Below the pieces are notes generated by a model. It was not told the origin of the DNA. It did not search any database and saw nothing but the letters and a program-made list of their open reading frames with translations. Source: Candidatus Zixiibacteriota bacterium (GTDB taxonomy: Bacteria > Zixibacteria > MSB-5A5 > GN15 > FEB-12). From it: a stretch of 13,505 nucleotides of DNA. A program made the translations under genes and the position numbers. The stretch covers positions 1 through 13,505 of the forward strand of contig QNAF01000040.1 of NCBI GenBank assembly GCA_003641405.1, given 5' to 3'. Shown here one piece after another: positions 1 to 5,877 of this stretch. Positions within the stretch are counted from its first letter, which is position 1. The number at the start of each line of letters is the position of its first letter.

Positions 1-768
1 CTCAGTATTCTGGACGGCTGGTGGTGTGAAGGATGTCAGAGCGATACCGGTTGGGCTATCGGCGCCGGTGAGGATTATGACGATCCGGATTACCAGGATG
101 AGGTCGAGAGCAAGGGACTGTATGATGTTTTGGAAAACGATGTTGTGCCTTTGTTCTATGATCGCAACGGTGATAATCCACCACGCGGCTGGCTGGCGAT
201 GATGAAGAGTTCCATGAAAAAACTCGGACCGGTTTTCAGCACCAATAGAATGGTGCAGGAATACACCGAGAAATTCTATATGAACGCTCATGATGGCTGG
301 AAACGGTTGTCGGAAGACAGCTTTGCTCGCACAAGAGCACTGGTTCAGTGGAGGCAGTTCATCCGATCTCACTGGCATGAGGTACAGGTAAAAGAGGCCA
401 GAATAGAGGGCAGCGGTGCCGAAGTTGGCGTTGCTTTGAAAGTTGAAGCCAGGCTTCATCTGGGAGCACTCAAGCCCAACGATGTAGCCGTGCAGATCTA
501 CAGCGGTCCGCTTGATCCGGATCGGAATATCTATGACGGTACGATCGAAAGCATGAAGTGTGTCGGTGATCCACATGAAGGGGTGTATTCCTATGAAGGA
601 TATATTCCTTGTGATGAGAGTGGTCTTTTCGGGTACGCGATCAGAGTGATGCCCCATCACGACGACATGGACAGAAATTTTGGCCTTGAACTGATGCGCT
701 GGATTGGCGATTCGGTCGAACAGTCGATAACCGAGAAGACTCACACCGAAAAGGCAGGAGCTTACTAA
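1..768 (+). CDS. glgP: Alpha-glucan (glycogen/maltodextrin) phosphorylase, C-terminal part, 5' truncated by window edge
   Basis: The frame is open from base 1 and gives 255 residues before TAA. It opens with SILDGWWCEG, then GWAIGAGEDYDDPDYQDEVE and LYDVLENDVVPLFYDR, which matches the C-terminal catalytic part of GT35 alpha-glucan phosphorylases of the short bacterial/archaeal type. In the family this stretch directly follows the GTSGMK segment with the pyridoxal-phosphate lysine, which therefore lies just outside the window. The enzyme releases glucose-1-phosphate from alpha-1,4-glucans by phosphorolysis in the cytoplasm. The region around WRQFIRSHWHEVQV (about residues 117-130) leads into the C-terminal beta-rich tail seen in this subfamily. 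A TTG at 130 could be mistaken for a start but lies in the middle of the conserved block. The gene ends 57 bases before the next start on the same strand. I am confident of the family and less so of the preferred substrate. Confidence 0.93.
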   Translation, partial: LSILDGWWCEGCQSDTGWAIGAGEDYDDPDYQDEVESKGLYDVLENDVVPLFYDRNGDNPPRGWLAMMKSSMKKLGPVFSTNRMVQEYTEKFYMNAHDGWKRLSEDSFARTRALVQWRQFIRSHWHEVQVKEARIEGSGAEVGVALKVEARLHLGALKPNDVAVQIYSGPLDPDRNIYDGTIESMKCVGDPHEGVYSYEGYIPCDESGLFGYAIRVMPHHDDMDRNFGLELMRWIGDSVEQSITEKTHTEKAGAY

Positions 769-825
769 GAATGTAGAACAAGGGAAGGGGCTTTACTTGG
801 GCGTAGGTATGGGGTGCTTTCAATA

Positions 826-2481
826 ATGGACGCTGTAAGAGACATCATTTCGGATAGTGAGCCACTGCTTCTTTTTCTGGTCATCGGGATCGGGTTTTTG
901 ATGGGGCAGATTCGGATTCGTGGGTTCAAACTGGGTGTGGCCGGTGTTCTGTTCGTCGGCCTCCTTTTCGGTGGATGGGCTCCGCAGGGAACCGAGCCGA
1001 TGACTATAGCCCACCAGGTACTGCAGATAGGACTGATTCTGTTTGTCTATACTGTTGGGCTGACAAGCGGAGCCGGTTTTTTCTCTTCCCTGAAGAGCCA
1101 CGGTCTTCGGTTCAACATTTCCCTTGTCTGTGCCCTAACTATCGGGGCGGTCGTGACACTTGTTGTCGGGAAATGGCTCAGTCTTCAAGCCGGTCAAATC
1201 GCCGGAGTATTCTGTGGTGGTTTGACTAACACACCGGCACTGGCGGCAGTGACTGAACTCATGCATAACAGCGGCGTCGGTGATCTCAGAGACCCGGCAG
1301 TCGGTTACTCCATGACCTATCCCTACGGCATTCTGGGGGGTATGCTGGCTTTCCAGGTTTTCACGATGGTGTACCGCAAAGCCGCCGCGAGGGAGAAAGC
1401 AGACGCTGAAGTCCGAGCTCAGATGAAATGCAACCTGACTTCCGCGAACTTTGAAGTTCGCAACCCGGAACTGTTCGGTAAGCCGATTGGCGAGCTGCGG
1501 ATTCAAGACAAGACCGGTATGATTGTTTCTCAGCTTTGCCATGGTACATCGGTGGCAGTTCCCACGAAATACTCAGTGCTGCAGGAAGGGGATATTCTGA
1601 CTGCGGCAGGAGCTGAGGTCAATGTTCGGAAGGCCGAGGACTTCTTTGGGGCCAAGTCGACTGTTCCTCCGGTGGAGTCAGCCGGCACAATAGTCATGCG
1701 GCGCATTCTTGTGTCACGCAGGGAGTTAGCGGGAAAAACTGTACAACAGCTTGAACTTGATCGCAAGTACAATGCTCAGATAACACGTCTGCGGCGAGCT
1801 GATCTCGATATGGTTCCGGACTATTACACGAGCAAGATTGAGCTTGGCGATCGTGTACGTGTCGTCATGCCCAGGGAAAAAGCTGCCGAAGTAGCTGAGT
1901 TCTTTGGCGATTCCGAGCGCAGTATCTCGGAACTTGATTATACGGCTCTCACGCTCGGTATCTCACTGGGTGTGCTCTTGGGGATGATTCCCATACCCAT
2001 TCCTGGCGGATCCTATGTTTCGTTGGGTTTTGCGGGAGGTCCGTTGGTCGCTGGGTTGATGCTTGGTAAACTTGGTCGCACCGGTCCGTTGGTATGGTCC
2101 CTTCCGTCGGAATCGAACCAGGCCATAAGACATATCGGCTTGCTGTTTTTCCTTGCGGCTGTGGGGGTGATGGCCGGTGGGCGGTTCTTCCATGCTCTTT
2201 CAACAAACGGTTGGCAGCTATTCGTGCTTGGACTTCTGACAACAACTGTCACAACCGTCATGATGTTGCTACTGTTGCGCCATTACGCTAAGGCTACGGT
2301 GGTCGAAGCGATAGGTGCCACGAGTGGTATGCAGACCCAGCCGGCGACGCTGGCGCGAGCCTATGAAATGTCAAAATCCGACGATACGTACGTAGCCTAT
2401 GCCACCACGTATCCGGTTGCAATGGTGGGGAAAATCCTGATAGCACAATTGCTGGTGATATTCGGGAATATGTTGCTATGA
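826..2481 (+). CDS. AspT/YidE/YbjL-family membrane transporter with two TrkA-C domains
   Basis: A 551-residue polytopic inner-membrane protein. An N-terminal membrane half (about 15-180) is followed by two soluble TrkA-C (RCK-C) regulatory domains (about 207-277 and 290-365) and a second membrane half (about 370-551). This is the full architecture and usual length of the aspartate:alanine antiporter-like duplication family. The two halves carry matching motifs: CGGLTNTPAL (about 130-139) with a YSMTYP stretch, and ATSGMQTQPATLA (about 498-510) with a YATTYP stretch, as expected for an internally duplicated, oppositely oriented transporter. AspT exchanges aspartate for alanine. Most relatives, including YidE and YbjL, have no proven substrate, so I do not name one. 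I chose ATG 826 because a GGGG lies 11 bases upstream and a normal short N-terminus precedes the first helix. GTG 814 in the same frame is an alternative. The terminator at 2578-2608 probably ends this transcript. Confidence 0.9.
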   Translation: MDAVRDIISDSEPLLLFLVIGIGFLMGQIRIRGFKLGVAGVLFVGLLFGGWAPQGTEPMTIAHQVLQIGLILFVYTVGLTSGAGFFSSLKSHGLRFNISLVCALTIGAVVTLVVGKWLSLQAGQIAGVFCGGLTNTPALAAVTELMHNSGVGDLRDPAVGYSMTYPYGILGGMLAFQVFTMVYRKAAAREKADAEVRAQMKCNLTSANFEVRNPELFGKPIGELRIQDKTGMIVSQLCHGTSVAVPTKYSVLQEGDILTAAGAEVNVRKAEDFFGAKSTVPPVESAGTIVMRRILVSRRELAGKTVQQLELDRKYNAQITRLRRADLDMVPDYYTSKIELGDRVRVVMPREKAAEVAEFFGDSERSISELDYTALTLGISLGVLLGMIPIPIPGGSYVSLGFAGGPLVAGLMLGKLGRTGPLVWSLPSESNQAIRHIGLLFFLAAVGVMAGGRFFHALSTNGWQLFVLGLLTTTVTTVMMLLLLRHYAKATVVEAIGATSGMQTQPATLARAYEMSKSDDTYVAYATTYPVAMVGKILIAQLLVIFGNMLL

Positions 2482-2493
2482 ACTGTTGCTGCT

Positions 2494-2556
2494 GTGAAAG
2501 CCCTGGTTACCGAAGATGATCCGATCTCTCTTAGGGTAATATCGTCTTTTCAGGGG
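2494..2556 (+). pseudogene. Fossil fragment: N-terminus of a response-regulator receiver domain
   Basis: A GTG at 2494 opens a short frame that reads KALVTEDDPISLRVISSFQG. This matches the first strand, acidic pocket (the ED/DD pair that binds magnesium) and start of helix 1 in CheY-like receiver domains, which often begin KxLVVEDDPISLRLL. After about 21 codons the similarity stops. The frame stays open to TGA at 2668-2670 but runs through the terminator hairpin and into the end of the convergent gene, so it cannot encode a receiver domain. No ribosome binding site is visible. I read it as the remnant of a deleted response-regulator gene. Chance resemblance over 20 residues is the alternative. 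Confidence 0.5.
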
Positions 2557-2577
2557 AGCCTTTGTATGATTGTGGCA

Positions 2578-2608
2578 GGGACAGGATTTTTTCAATCCTG
2601 TCCCTTTT
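2578..2608 (+). terminator. Rho-independent terminator
   Basis: A perfect 11-bp stem (GGGACAGGATT at 2578-2588 pairing with AATCCTGTCCC at 2594-2604) has a 5-nt loop and is followed by TTTT at 2605-2608. The T run is on the plus side only, so it best fits the end of the transporter transcript. It could only help the minus-strand gene as a plain hairpin. Confidence 0.75.
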
Positions 2609-2628
2609 CAATTGCCCGATTTGCACCC

Positions 2629-4815
2629 TTACTCCTGGGCAAGTTCTTCCTGATGTCTTTCGGCCATTGAGATTAATGTAACGAGTTCCAGCACATCCGG
2701 GTCACCCGATTCTACATATACGCGGGTTGCCAGGGCAAGTACGTCCACCAGGTTAGATTCCTTTGCCCAGTACGACCCTCTGAGGATCTCTGCGAATTCC
2801 GCCGCAGCTGTAGCCAGTTGCAATCCTCTGCCGGCGCGCTCGAATGGTTGCCTGAGAACTGCCATGAGGATCGGTCGCTTGACTTCTGTGACATGATTTG
2901 TCACAGGGTCCTTGAACCGAACGAACACTGTACCAACGTTCCACAAGTTTACTCCGTTGTGCAGTTTCAACTCGTAGAGCGCTGTAACGGAGTGGCCGCT
3001 GCCGATCTCGCCGCCGTCCTCCTTGTCATCGCGGAACTTGTTATCCGCAACATCACGGTTCTCGTAGCCGATCAAACGGTAACTGCGTACACTCTGAGGA
3101 TCGAAATCAACCTGGATCTTGACATCACGAGCGATTACCTGGAGGTTTCCGGTCAGGTTATCGACGAACACGCGACGAGCCTCGTCAAGATCGTCAACAT
3201 AGGCGTAATGACCATTGCCTTTGTTTCCCAGCTTTTCCAGGAGAACGTCATTGTAGTTCCCCATGCCAAAGCCGATGGATGACAGCGTGATTCCCCGGTC
3301 TACATACTGCTTGACTTGTTTGAGTATGTCGTCAGGGCTGGTGCGACCGACGTTGGCCACGCCATCTGAGCACAGGATTATGCGGTTGATCTTGCCGGGC
3401 TCATACGCACGCAGGGCCATTTGGTAACCCAGGCGGATGCCTTCCTCGGCGTTCGTAGAGCCGCCCGATCTGAGCTCACCGATGGCTCTGATGATTCGAT
3501 TACGTTGCCTGATCGATGTGGGCTGAAGCAGGACGCGTCCGCAAGAGCCGTATATCACGATTCCCACCTTGTCGTCCGGAGTCAGTTCATCAACCAGGAA
3601 CAGCAGCGATTTCTTCACAAGACCAAGCCGGTCTTCACGGCTCATAGAGCCTGAGACATCAACAACGAAGACCAGGTTGGCTGGTTTCCGATTTTCGGGC
3701 GCTATCTCCTGTCCCCGGATACCGATTCTGAGCAGTTTGACATTTTCACCTCCGAACCTGGACTGTGCGCCTTCCACTTCTATGGAGAAGGCGTTGTTCC
3801 GTGGCGCTGTGTAGCCGTAGTCGAAATGATTGATGAACTCCTCGGCACGAATGGCTTCTTCCGGTGGAAGATGTCCTCGCTCAAGATACGAGCGTGTCAT
3901 GATGAAAGAGGCGTCATCAACATCGATTGCAAACGTCGATAAGTGGTCGTCTTCGGTGTCCACAAACGGGTTAACGCCATGATGCTTGAAGAACATGGCG
4001 TCATACGGCTCTCCGTTGACAACGGCTGTTCCACCGTGTGCAGGCGGAGGGATCTGCGTGGCTCGTCCTCCGAGCGGATCACTAATCGGGACACAATCCA
4101 CGATATAGGCCACAGTACAAGCAGGTGAGCCGCTGATGAAAACTTCACCTTCAGCCGTAGTCTTAATACCGGCTACCTGTTCAAGCAGGGCATCGACCGT
4201 TTGTACCGGCGGGCTTGTTCTAACCCGACCCTGTCCTCCGAGCGGATCACCAATCGGGACACCATCCACGCAATAAGCCACTTGACCGGCACGTCCACCG
4301 CGGATAAGCACTTCACCTTCAGCCGAAGGCTGAATACCGGCAACTTGCTTCAGTAGGGCATCGACCGATTGTACCGGTGGGCTCTTGATCTTTTCTTTGC
4401 TTACGACCACCTGGCTTGTTACATCAGTGATGTCCAGAACGTCCCGTGCTCCTTTGACCGTGATGGTTTCATCGAGTTCAGCCACTCTCCGGACCATCTT
4501 AATCACCAGTTCAATGGAGTTATCAGTCTCCACTTTCATATCAGTGATTTCAACAGTACTGTACTCAATATGCGAAACCCTGAGAGTGTACGTCCCGGGC
4601 TCGATGCGCAGTATGGCAAATCGACCGTCCATATCTGTCTGGGCTCCCATGGTTGTGCCAACCACGAGTACCGAAGCACCAATGATTGGTTTTCCCGTCT
4701 CTTCAGAGACGATTTTGCCCTTTATCTGGCCGGTTTTGGTGGCCGTCGTTGCGACCGTGAAGGCGAGGATGAGGGTGGTGAGGATTGTGAGGACCGTGAT
4801 GGATCTGGTAAACAT
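2629..4815 (-). CDS. Secreted von Willebrand factor A protein (YfbK type) with N-terminal carboxypeptidase-regulatory and duplicated TonB-plug-like segments
   Basis: A 728-residue exported protein. Residues 1-27 are a signal peptide. Residues 28-108 are a carboxypeptidase-regulatory-like beta-sandwich (GQIKGKIVSEETGKPIIGAS, then DMDGRFAILRIEPGTYTLRV). Residues 109-200 resemble the start of a TonB-dependent receptor plug, with IRGGRAGQVAY and VDGVPIGDPLGG. Residues 201-250 repeat that last part. From NPFVDTEDDHLSTFAIDVD (282-300) on, the order is that of YfbK-type proteins: a vWF-A N-terminal domain, then a VWA domain with an intact MIDAS (D386, S388, S390 in DVSGS; T454; D484), then the YfbK C-terminal domain (RLIGYENR, GHSVTALYEL). 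No beta-barrel follows the plug part, so it is not a receptor. Similar fusions occur in Bacteroidetes. The role is unknown; metal-dependent protein binding in the periplasm or at the outer membrane is a reasonable inference. The gene faces away from the methyltransferase operon and convergently toward the transporter. Confidence 0.9.
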   Translation of the reverse strand: MFTRSITVLTILTTLILAFTVATTATKTGQIKGKIVSEETGKPIIGASVLVVGTTMGAQTDMDGRFAILRIEPGTYTLRVSHIEYSTVEITDMKVETDNSIELVIKMVRRVAELDETITVKGARDVLDITDVTSQVVVSKEKIKSPPVQSVDALLKQVAGIQPSAEGEVLIRGGRAGQVAYCVDGVPIGDPLGGQGRVRTSPPVQTVDALLEQVAGIKTTAEGEVFISGSPACTVAYIVDCVPISDPLGGRATQIPPPAHGGTAVVNGEPYDAMFFKHHGVNPFVDTEDDHLSTFAIDVDDASFIMTRSYLERGHLPPEEAIRAEEFINHFDYGYTAPRNNAFSIEVEGAQSRFGGENVKLLRIGIRGQEIAPENRKPANLVFVVDVSGSMSREDRLGLVKKSLLFLVDELTPDDKVGIVIYGSCGRVLLQPTSIRQRNRIIRAIGELRSGGSTNAEEGIRLGYQMALRAYEPGKINRIILCSDGVANVGRTSPDDILKQVKQYVDRGITLSSIGFGMGNYNDVLLEKLGNKGNGHYAYVDDLDEARRVFVDNLTGNLQVIARDVKIQVDFDPQSVRSYRLIGYENRDVADNKFRDDKEDGGEIGSGHSVTALYELKLHNGVNLWNVGTVFVRFKDPVTNHVTEVKRPILMAVLRQPFERAGRGLQLATAAAEFAEILRGSYWAKESNLVDVLALATRVYVESGDPDVLELVTLISMAERHQEELAQE
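4066..4383 (-). repeat. In-gene tandem duplication of a 168-bp plug-derived unit
   Basis: Two adjacent copies with a period of 168 bases (56 codons) lie inside the VWA gene. Copy 1 is 4216-4383 (residues 145-200) and copy 2 is 4066-4215 (residues 201-250). Over 50 aligned residues 36 are identical, from SPPVQ(S/T)VDALL to DPLGG. The change is concentrated in the plug hairpin, where RGGRAGQ in copy 1 is SGSPACT in copy 2. DNA similarity is still obvious, for example CCTCCGAGCGGATCAC in both copies exactly 168 bases apart. Confidence 0.9.
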
Positions 4816-4818
4816 AAT

Positions 4819-4828
4819 CCACCTCCTT
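4819..4828 (-). promoter_or_regulatory. Strong Shine-Dalgarno for the VWA gene
   Basis: On the minus strand AAGGAGGTGG lies 3 bases before the ATG at 4815, with the AGGAGG core 7 bases away. It is a near-perfect ribosome binding site that fixes the start and suggests high translation. I see no convincing -35/-10 pair in the 140 bases further upstream, which otherwise hold nothing I recognise. Confidence 0.7.
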
Positions 4829-5032
4829 CGCTAAGAGTTGCGATTCACTTCATTGAGGGGACTACAACTGAAAGACGAATAACTTCCCCAAAATGTTCAA
4901 TCCCATCTTTTTCGCAGGTGTAAAAACGGTTGTGGATTACAACGGCGTTGTTTAGTTTTCCCTTCGTCGTTAGCAGGCTGTTGAGGAACACAGAACGAAT
5001 GATGAAATCGCGACTACCTTGTGTAACCTGTC

Positions 5033-5073
5033 ATTCCCGCGTAGGTACGGACGCGCCCGTGGCGTGCGGGAAT
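5033..5073. repeat. ATTCCCGC...GCGGGAAT palindromic unit
   Basis: An 8-bp stem ATTCCCGC (5033-5040) with GCGGGAAT (5066-5073) encloses a smaller ACGG/CCGT stem (5047-5050, 5057-5060). The preceding TC and following ATCTG, with GGATCCCCGCCTTCGGG downstream, resemble the widespread intergenic palindromes that begin GTCATTCCCGC in many bacterial genomes. This appears to be a separate module within the larger element. Confidence 0.6.
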
Positions 5074-5138
5074 CTATCTGAATCAACGAGTTACTGGATC
5101 CCCGCCTTCGGGCTTGCTGAAAAACCGTGGGCCGTGCG

Positions 5139-5200
5139 CGGCAGACGTCCTCGTCTGCCGATATCCTGTCGCAAGGCGGCGCACGAGGACGTACACCGCC
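5139..5200. repeat. Hairpin pair with complementary segments in copy A
   Basis: A perfect 9-bp hairpin (CGGCAGACG at 5139-5147, loop TCCT, CGTCTGCCG at 5152-5160) is followed by a weaker GGCGG (5175-5179)/CCGCC (5196-5200) hairpin. The apex of the first, ACGTCCTCGT (5145-5154), is the exact reverse complement of ACGAGGACGT (5183-5192) in the loop of the second. The two can therefore form separate hairpins, a loop-loop contact, or one long duplex. Confidence 0.6.
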
Positions 5201-5217
5201 CACCGTCAATCCGCAGG

Positions 5218-5243
5218 GGTGTCAGGCCGAGACACCTGACACC
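5218..5243. repeat. Conserved hairpin of the element family (copy A)
   Basis: GGTGTCAGG (5218-5226) pairs over 9 bp with CCTGACACC (5235-5243) around loop CCGAGACA. An outer CGCA/TGCG helix (5212-5215, 5250-5253) adds to it across an internal loop. The homologous hairpin is at 12948-12973. Two pairs differ between copies in a compensatory way: T5220:A5241 is C12950:G12971, and C5214:G5251 is T12944:A12981. Confidence 0.7.
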
Positions 5244-5286
5244 ACCGCATGCGAACGGTTTTTCAACAGTCTGTTAGGTATTGAGA

Positions 5287-5877
5287 ATGAAGACTTCAGC
5301 ACAACTCAAAGAGGATATTTCCTTCGAGGTTACTCTGCGGAAGCACCGGCTGCAATTCCGTAGTACATGGGGGTTGTTCAGCCCGCGGTGCATTGATGAT
5401 GGCTCGTATCTGCTGATCGAGCACATTGACGTGGAGGATGGGCAGCAAACTCTTGATCTTGGCTGCGGGTACGGTGCTATGGGGTTAGCCATCGCCAAGG
5501 AATGTCCGGCGGGAAACGTGCACTTGGTCGACAAGGATTTTGTTGCGGTAGACTATGCCATAAGAAACGCAGAACTGAATGGACTCGGTAATTGCAGGGC
5601 GTACCTGAGCAATGCCTTCAGTGCAGTCGGCAACACGATGTTTGACAACATCGCTGCCAACCTGCCTGCCAAGGTCGGGAATGAACTCCTGTATATCATG
5701 CTGTGCGATGCCAGGGACCATCTCAATCCTGGCGGGCAGCTCGTTGTCGTGACCGTTTCCGGTATCAGGCAGTTTATCAAGAGGAACTTCAAAGAGGTTT
5801 TCGGCAATTACAGGAAATTGAAACAGGGACGCGAGTACACGGTAGCAAGAGCATTCAAAGAGGATACCGCGAGTTGA
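5287..5877 (+). CDS. Class I SAM-dependent methyltransferase, RsmC/MTS-like small domain
   Basis: A 196-residue protein with a single Rossmann-like methyltransferase domain. Motif I is LDLGCGYGAMG (56-66), and the acidic residue after strand 2 is in VDKD (81-84). The motif IV position reads NLPAK (125-129) in the context FDNIAANLPAKVGNELL. That context resembles the stand-alone MTS-type enzymes related to the C-terminal half of RsmC and to MJ0882, where NPPxR is usual and the target is a base amino group in RNA. The change of NPP to NLP leaves the substrate uncertain. ATG 5287 follows TAGG (5275-5278) by 8 bases. A TTG at 5281 is in frame but would leave no room for a ribosome site. The gene begins only 13 bases after a repeat element, and its stop (5875-5877) abuts the next ATG, so it probably heads the operon below it. 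Confidence 0.82.
   Translation: MKTSAQLKEDISFEVTLRKHRLQFRSTWGLFSPRCIDDGSYLLIEHIDVEDGQQTLDLGCGYGAMGLAIAKECPAGNVHLVDKDFVAVDYAIRNAELNGLGNCRAYLSNAFSAVGNTMFDNIAANLPAKVGNELLYIMLCDARDHLNPGGQLVVVTVSGIRQFIKRNFKEVFGNYRKLKQGREYTVARAFKEDTAS

Larger units (their letters stand above)
4974..5273. repeat. Composite palindromic MITE/REP-like element (copy A)
   Basis: About 300 bases between the divergent VWA and methyltransferase genes are repeat-type DNA. Ends are CAGGCTGTTGA (4974-4984) and TCAACAGTCTG (5263-5273), inverted repeats matching at 10 of 11 positions. TTAG flanks both sides (4970-4973 and 5274-5277), as a 4-bp target duplication would. Inside, TGCTGAAAAACCGT (5115-5128) is a second, inner inverted match to ACGGTTTTTCAACA (5255-5268), so the element looks nested: a left palindrome (5033-5073) followed by an inner unit of about 155 bases. 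It encodes no transposase, and short open frames here are chance. Its right-hand 51 bases recur at 12948-12998. Together with 4816-4973, where I see nothing beyond the ribosome binding site, this accounts for the whole gene-free stretch. Confidence 0.72.

Noticed and set aside
2501..2555. An imperfect long hairpin (CCCTG...CAGGG with AAGATGAT/ATCGTCTT) that could be an attenuator
   Set aside because: It has wobble pairs and a 20-nt loop, no T run, and coincides with codons of the apparent response-regulator remnant, so chance pairing is more likely.
4081..4390. VWA protein considered as a TonB-dependent receptor
   Set aside because: Only a short plug-like part is present. There is no beta-barrel, and the rest is a complete YfbK-type VWA protein.
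4369..4923. A 184-codon open frame on the plus strand, antisense to the VWA gene start
   Set aside because: It covers the signal peptide, regulatory domain and ribosome site of a well-supported minus-strand gene. Its product shows no family features.
5033..5273. Possible CRISPR-like or small-RNA locus in the repeat-rich stretch
   Set aside because: The palindromes differ from one another and are not evenly spaced direct repeats. The inverted ends and the second copy at 12855-13002 fit a dispersed element better.
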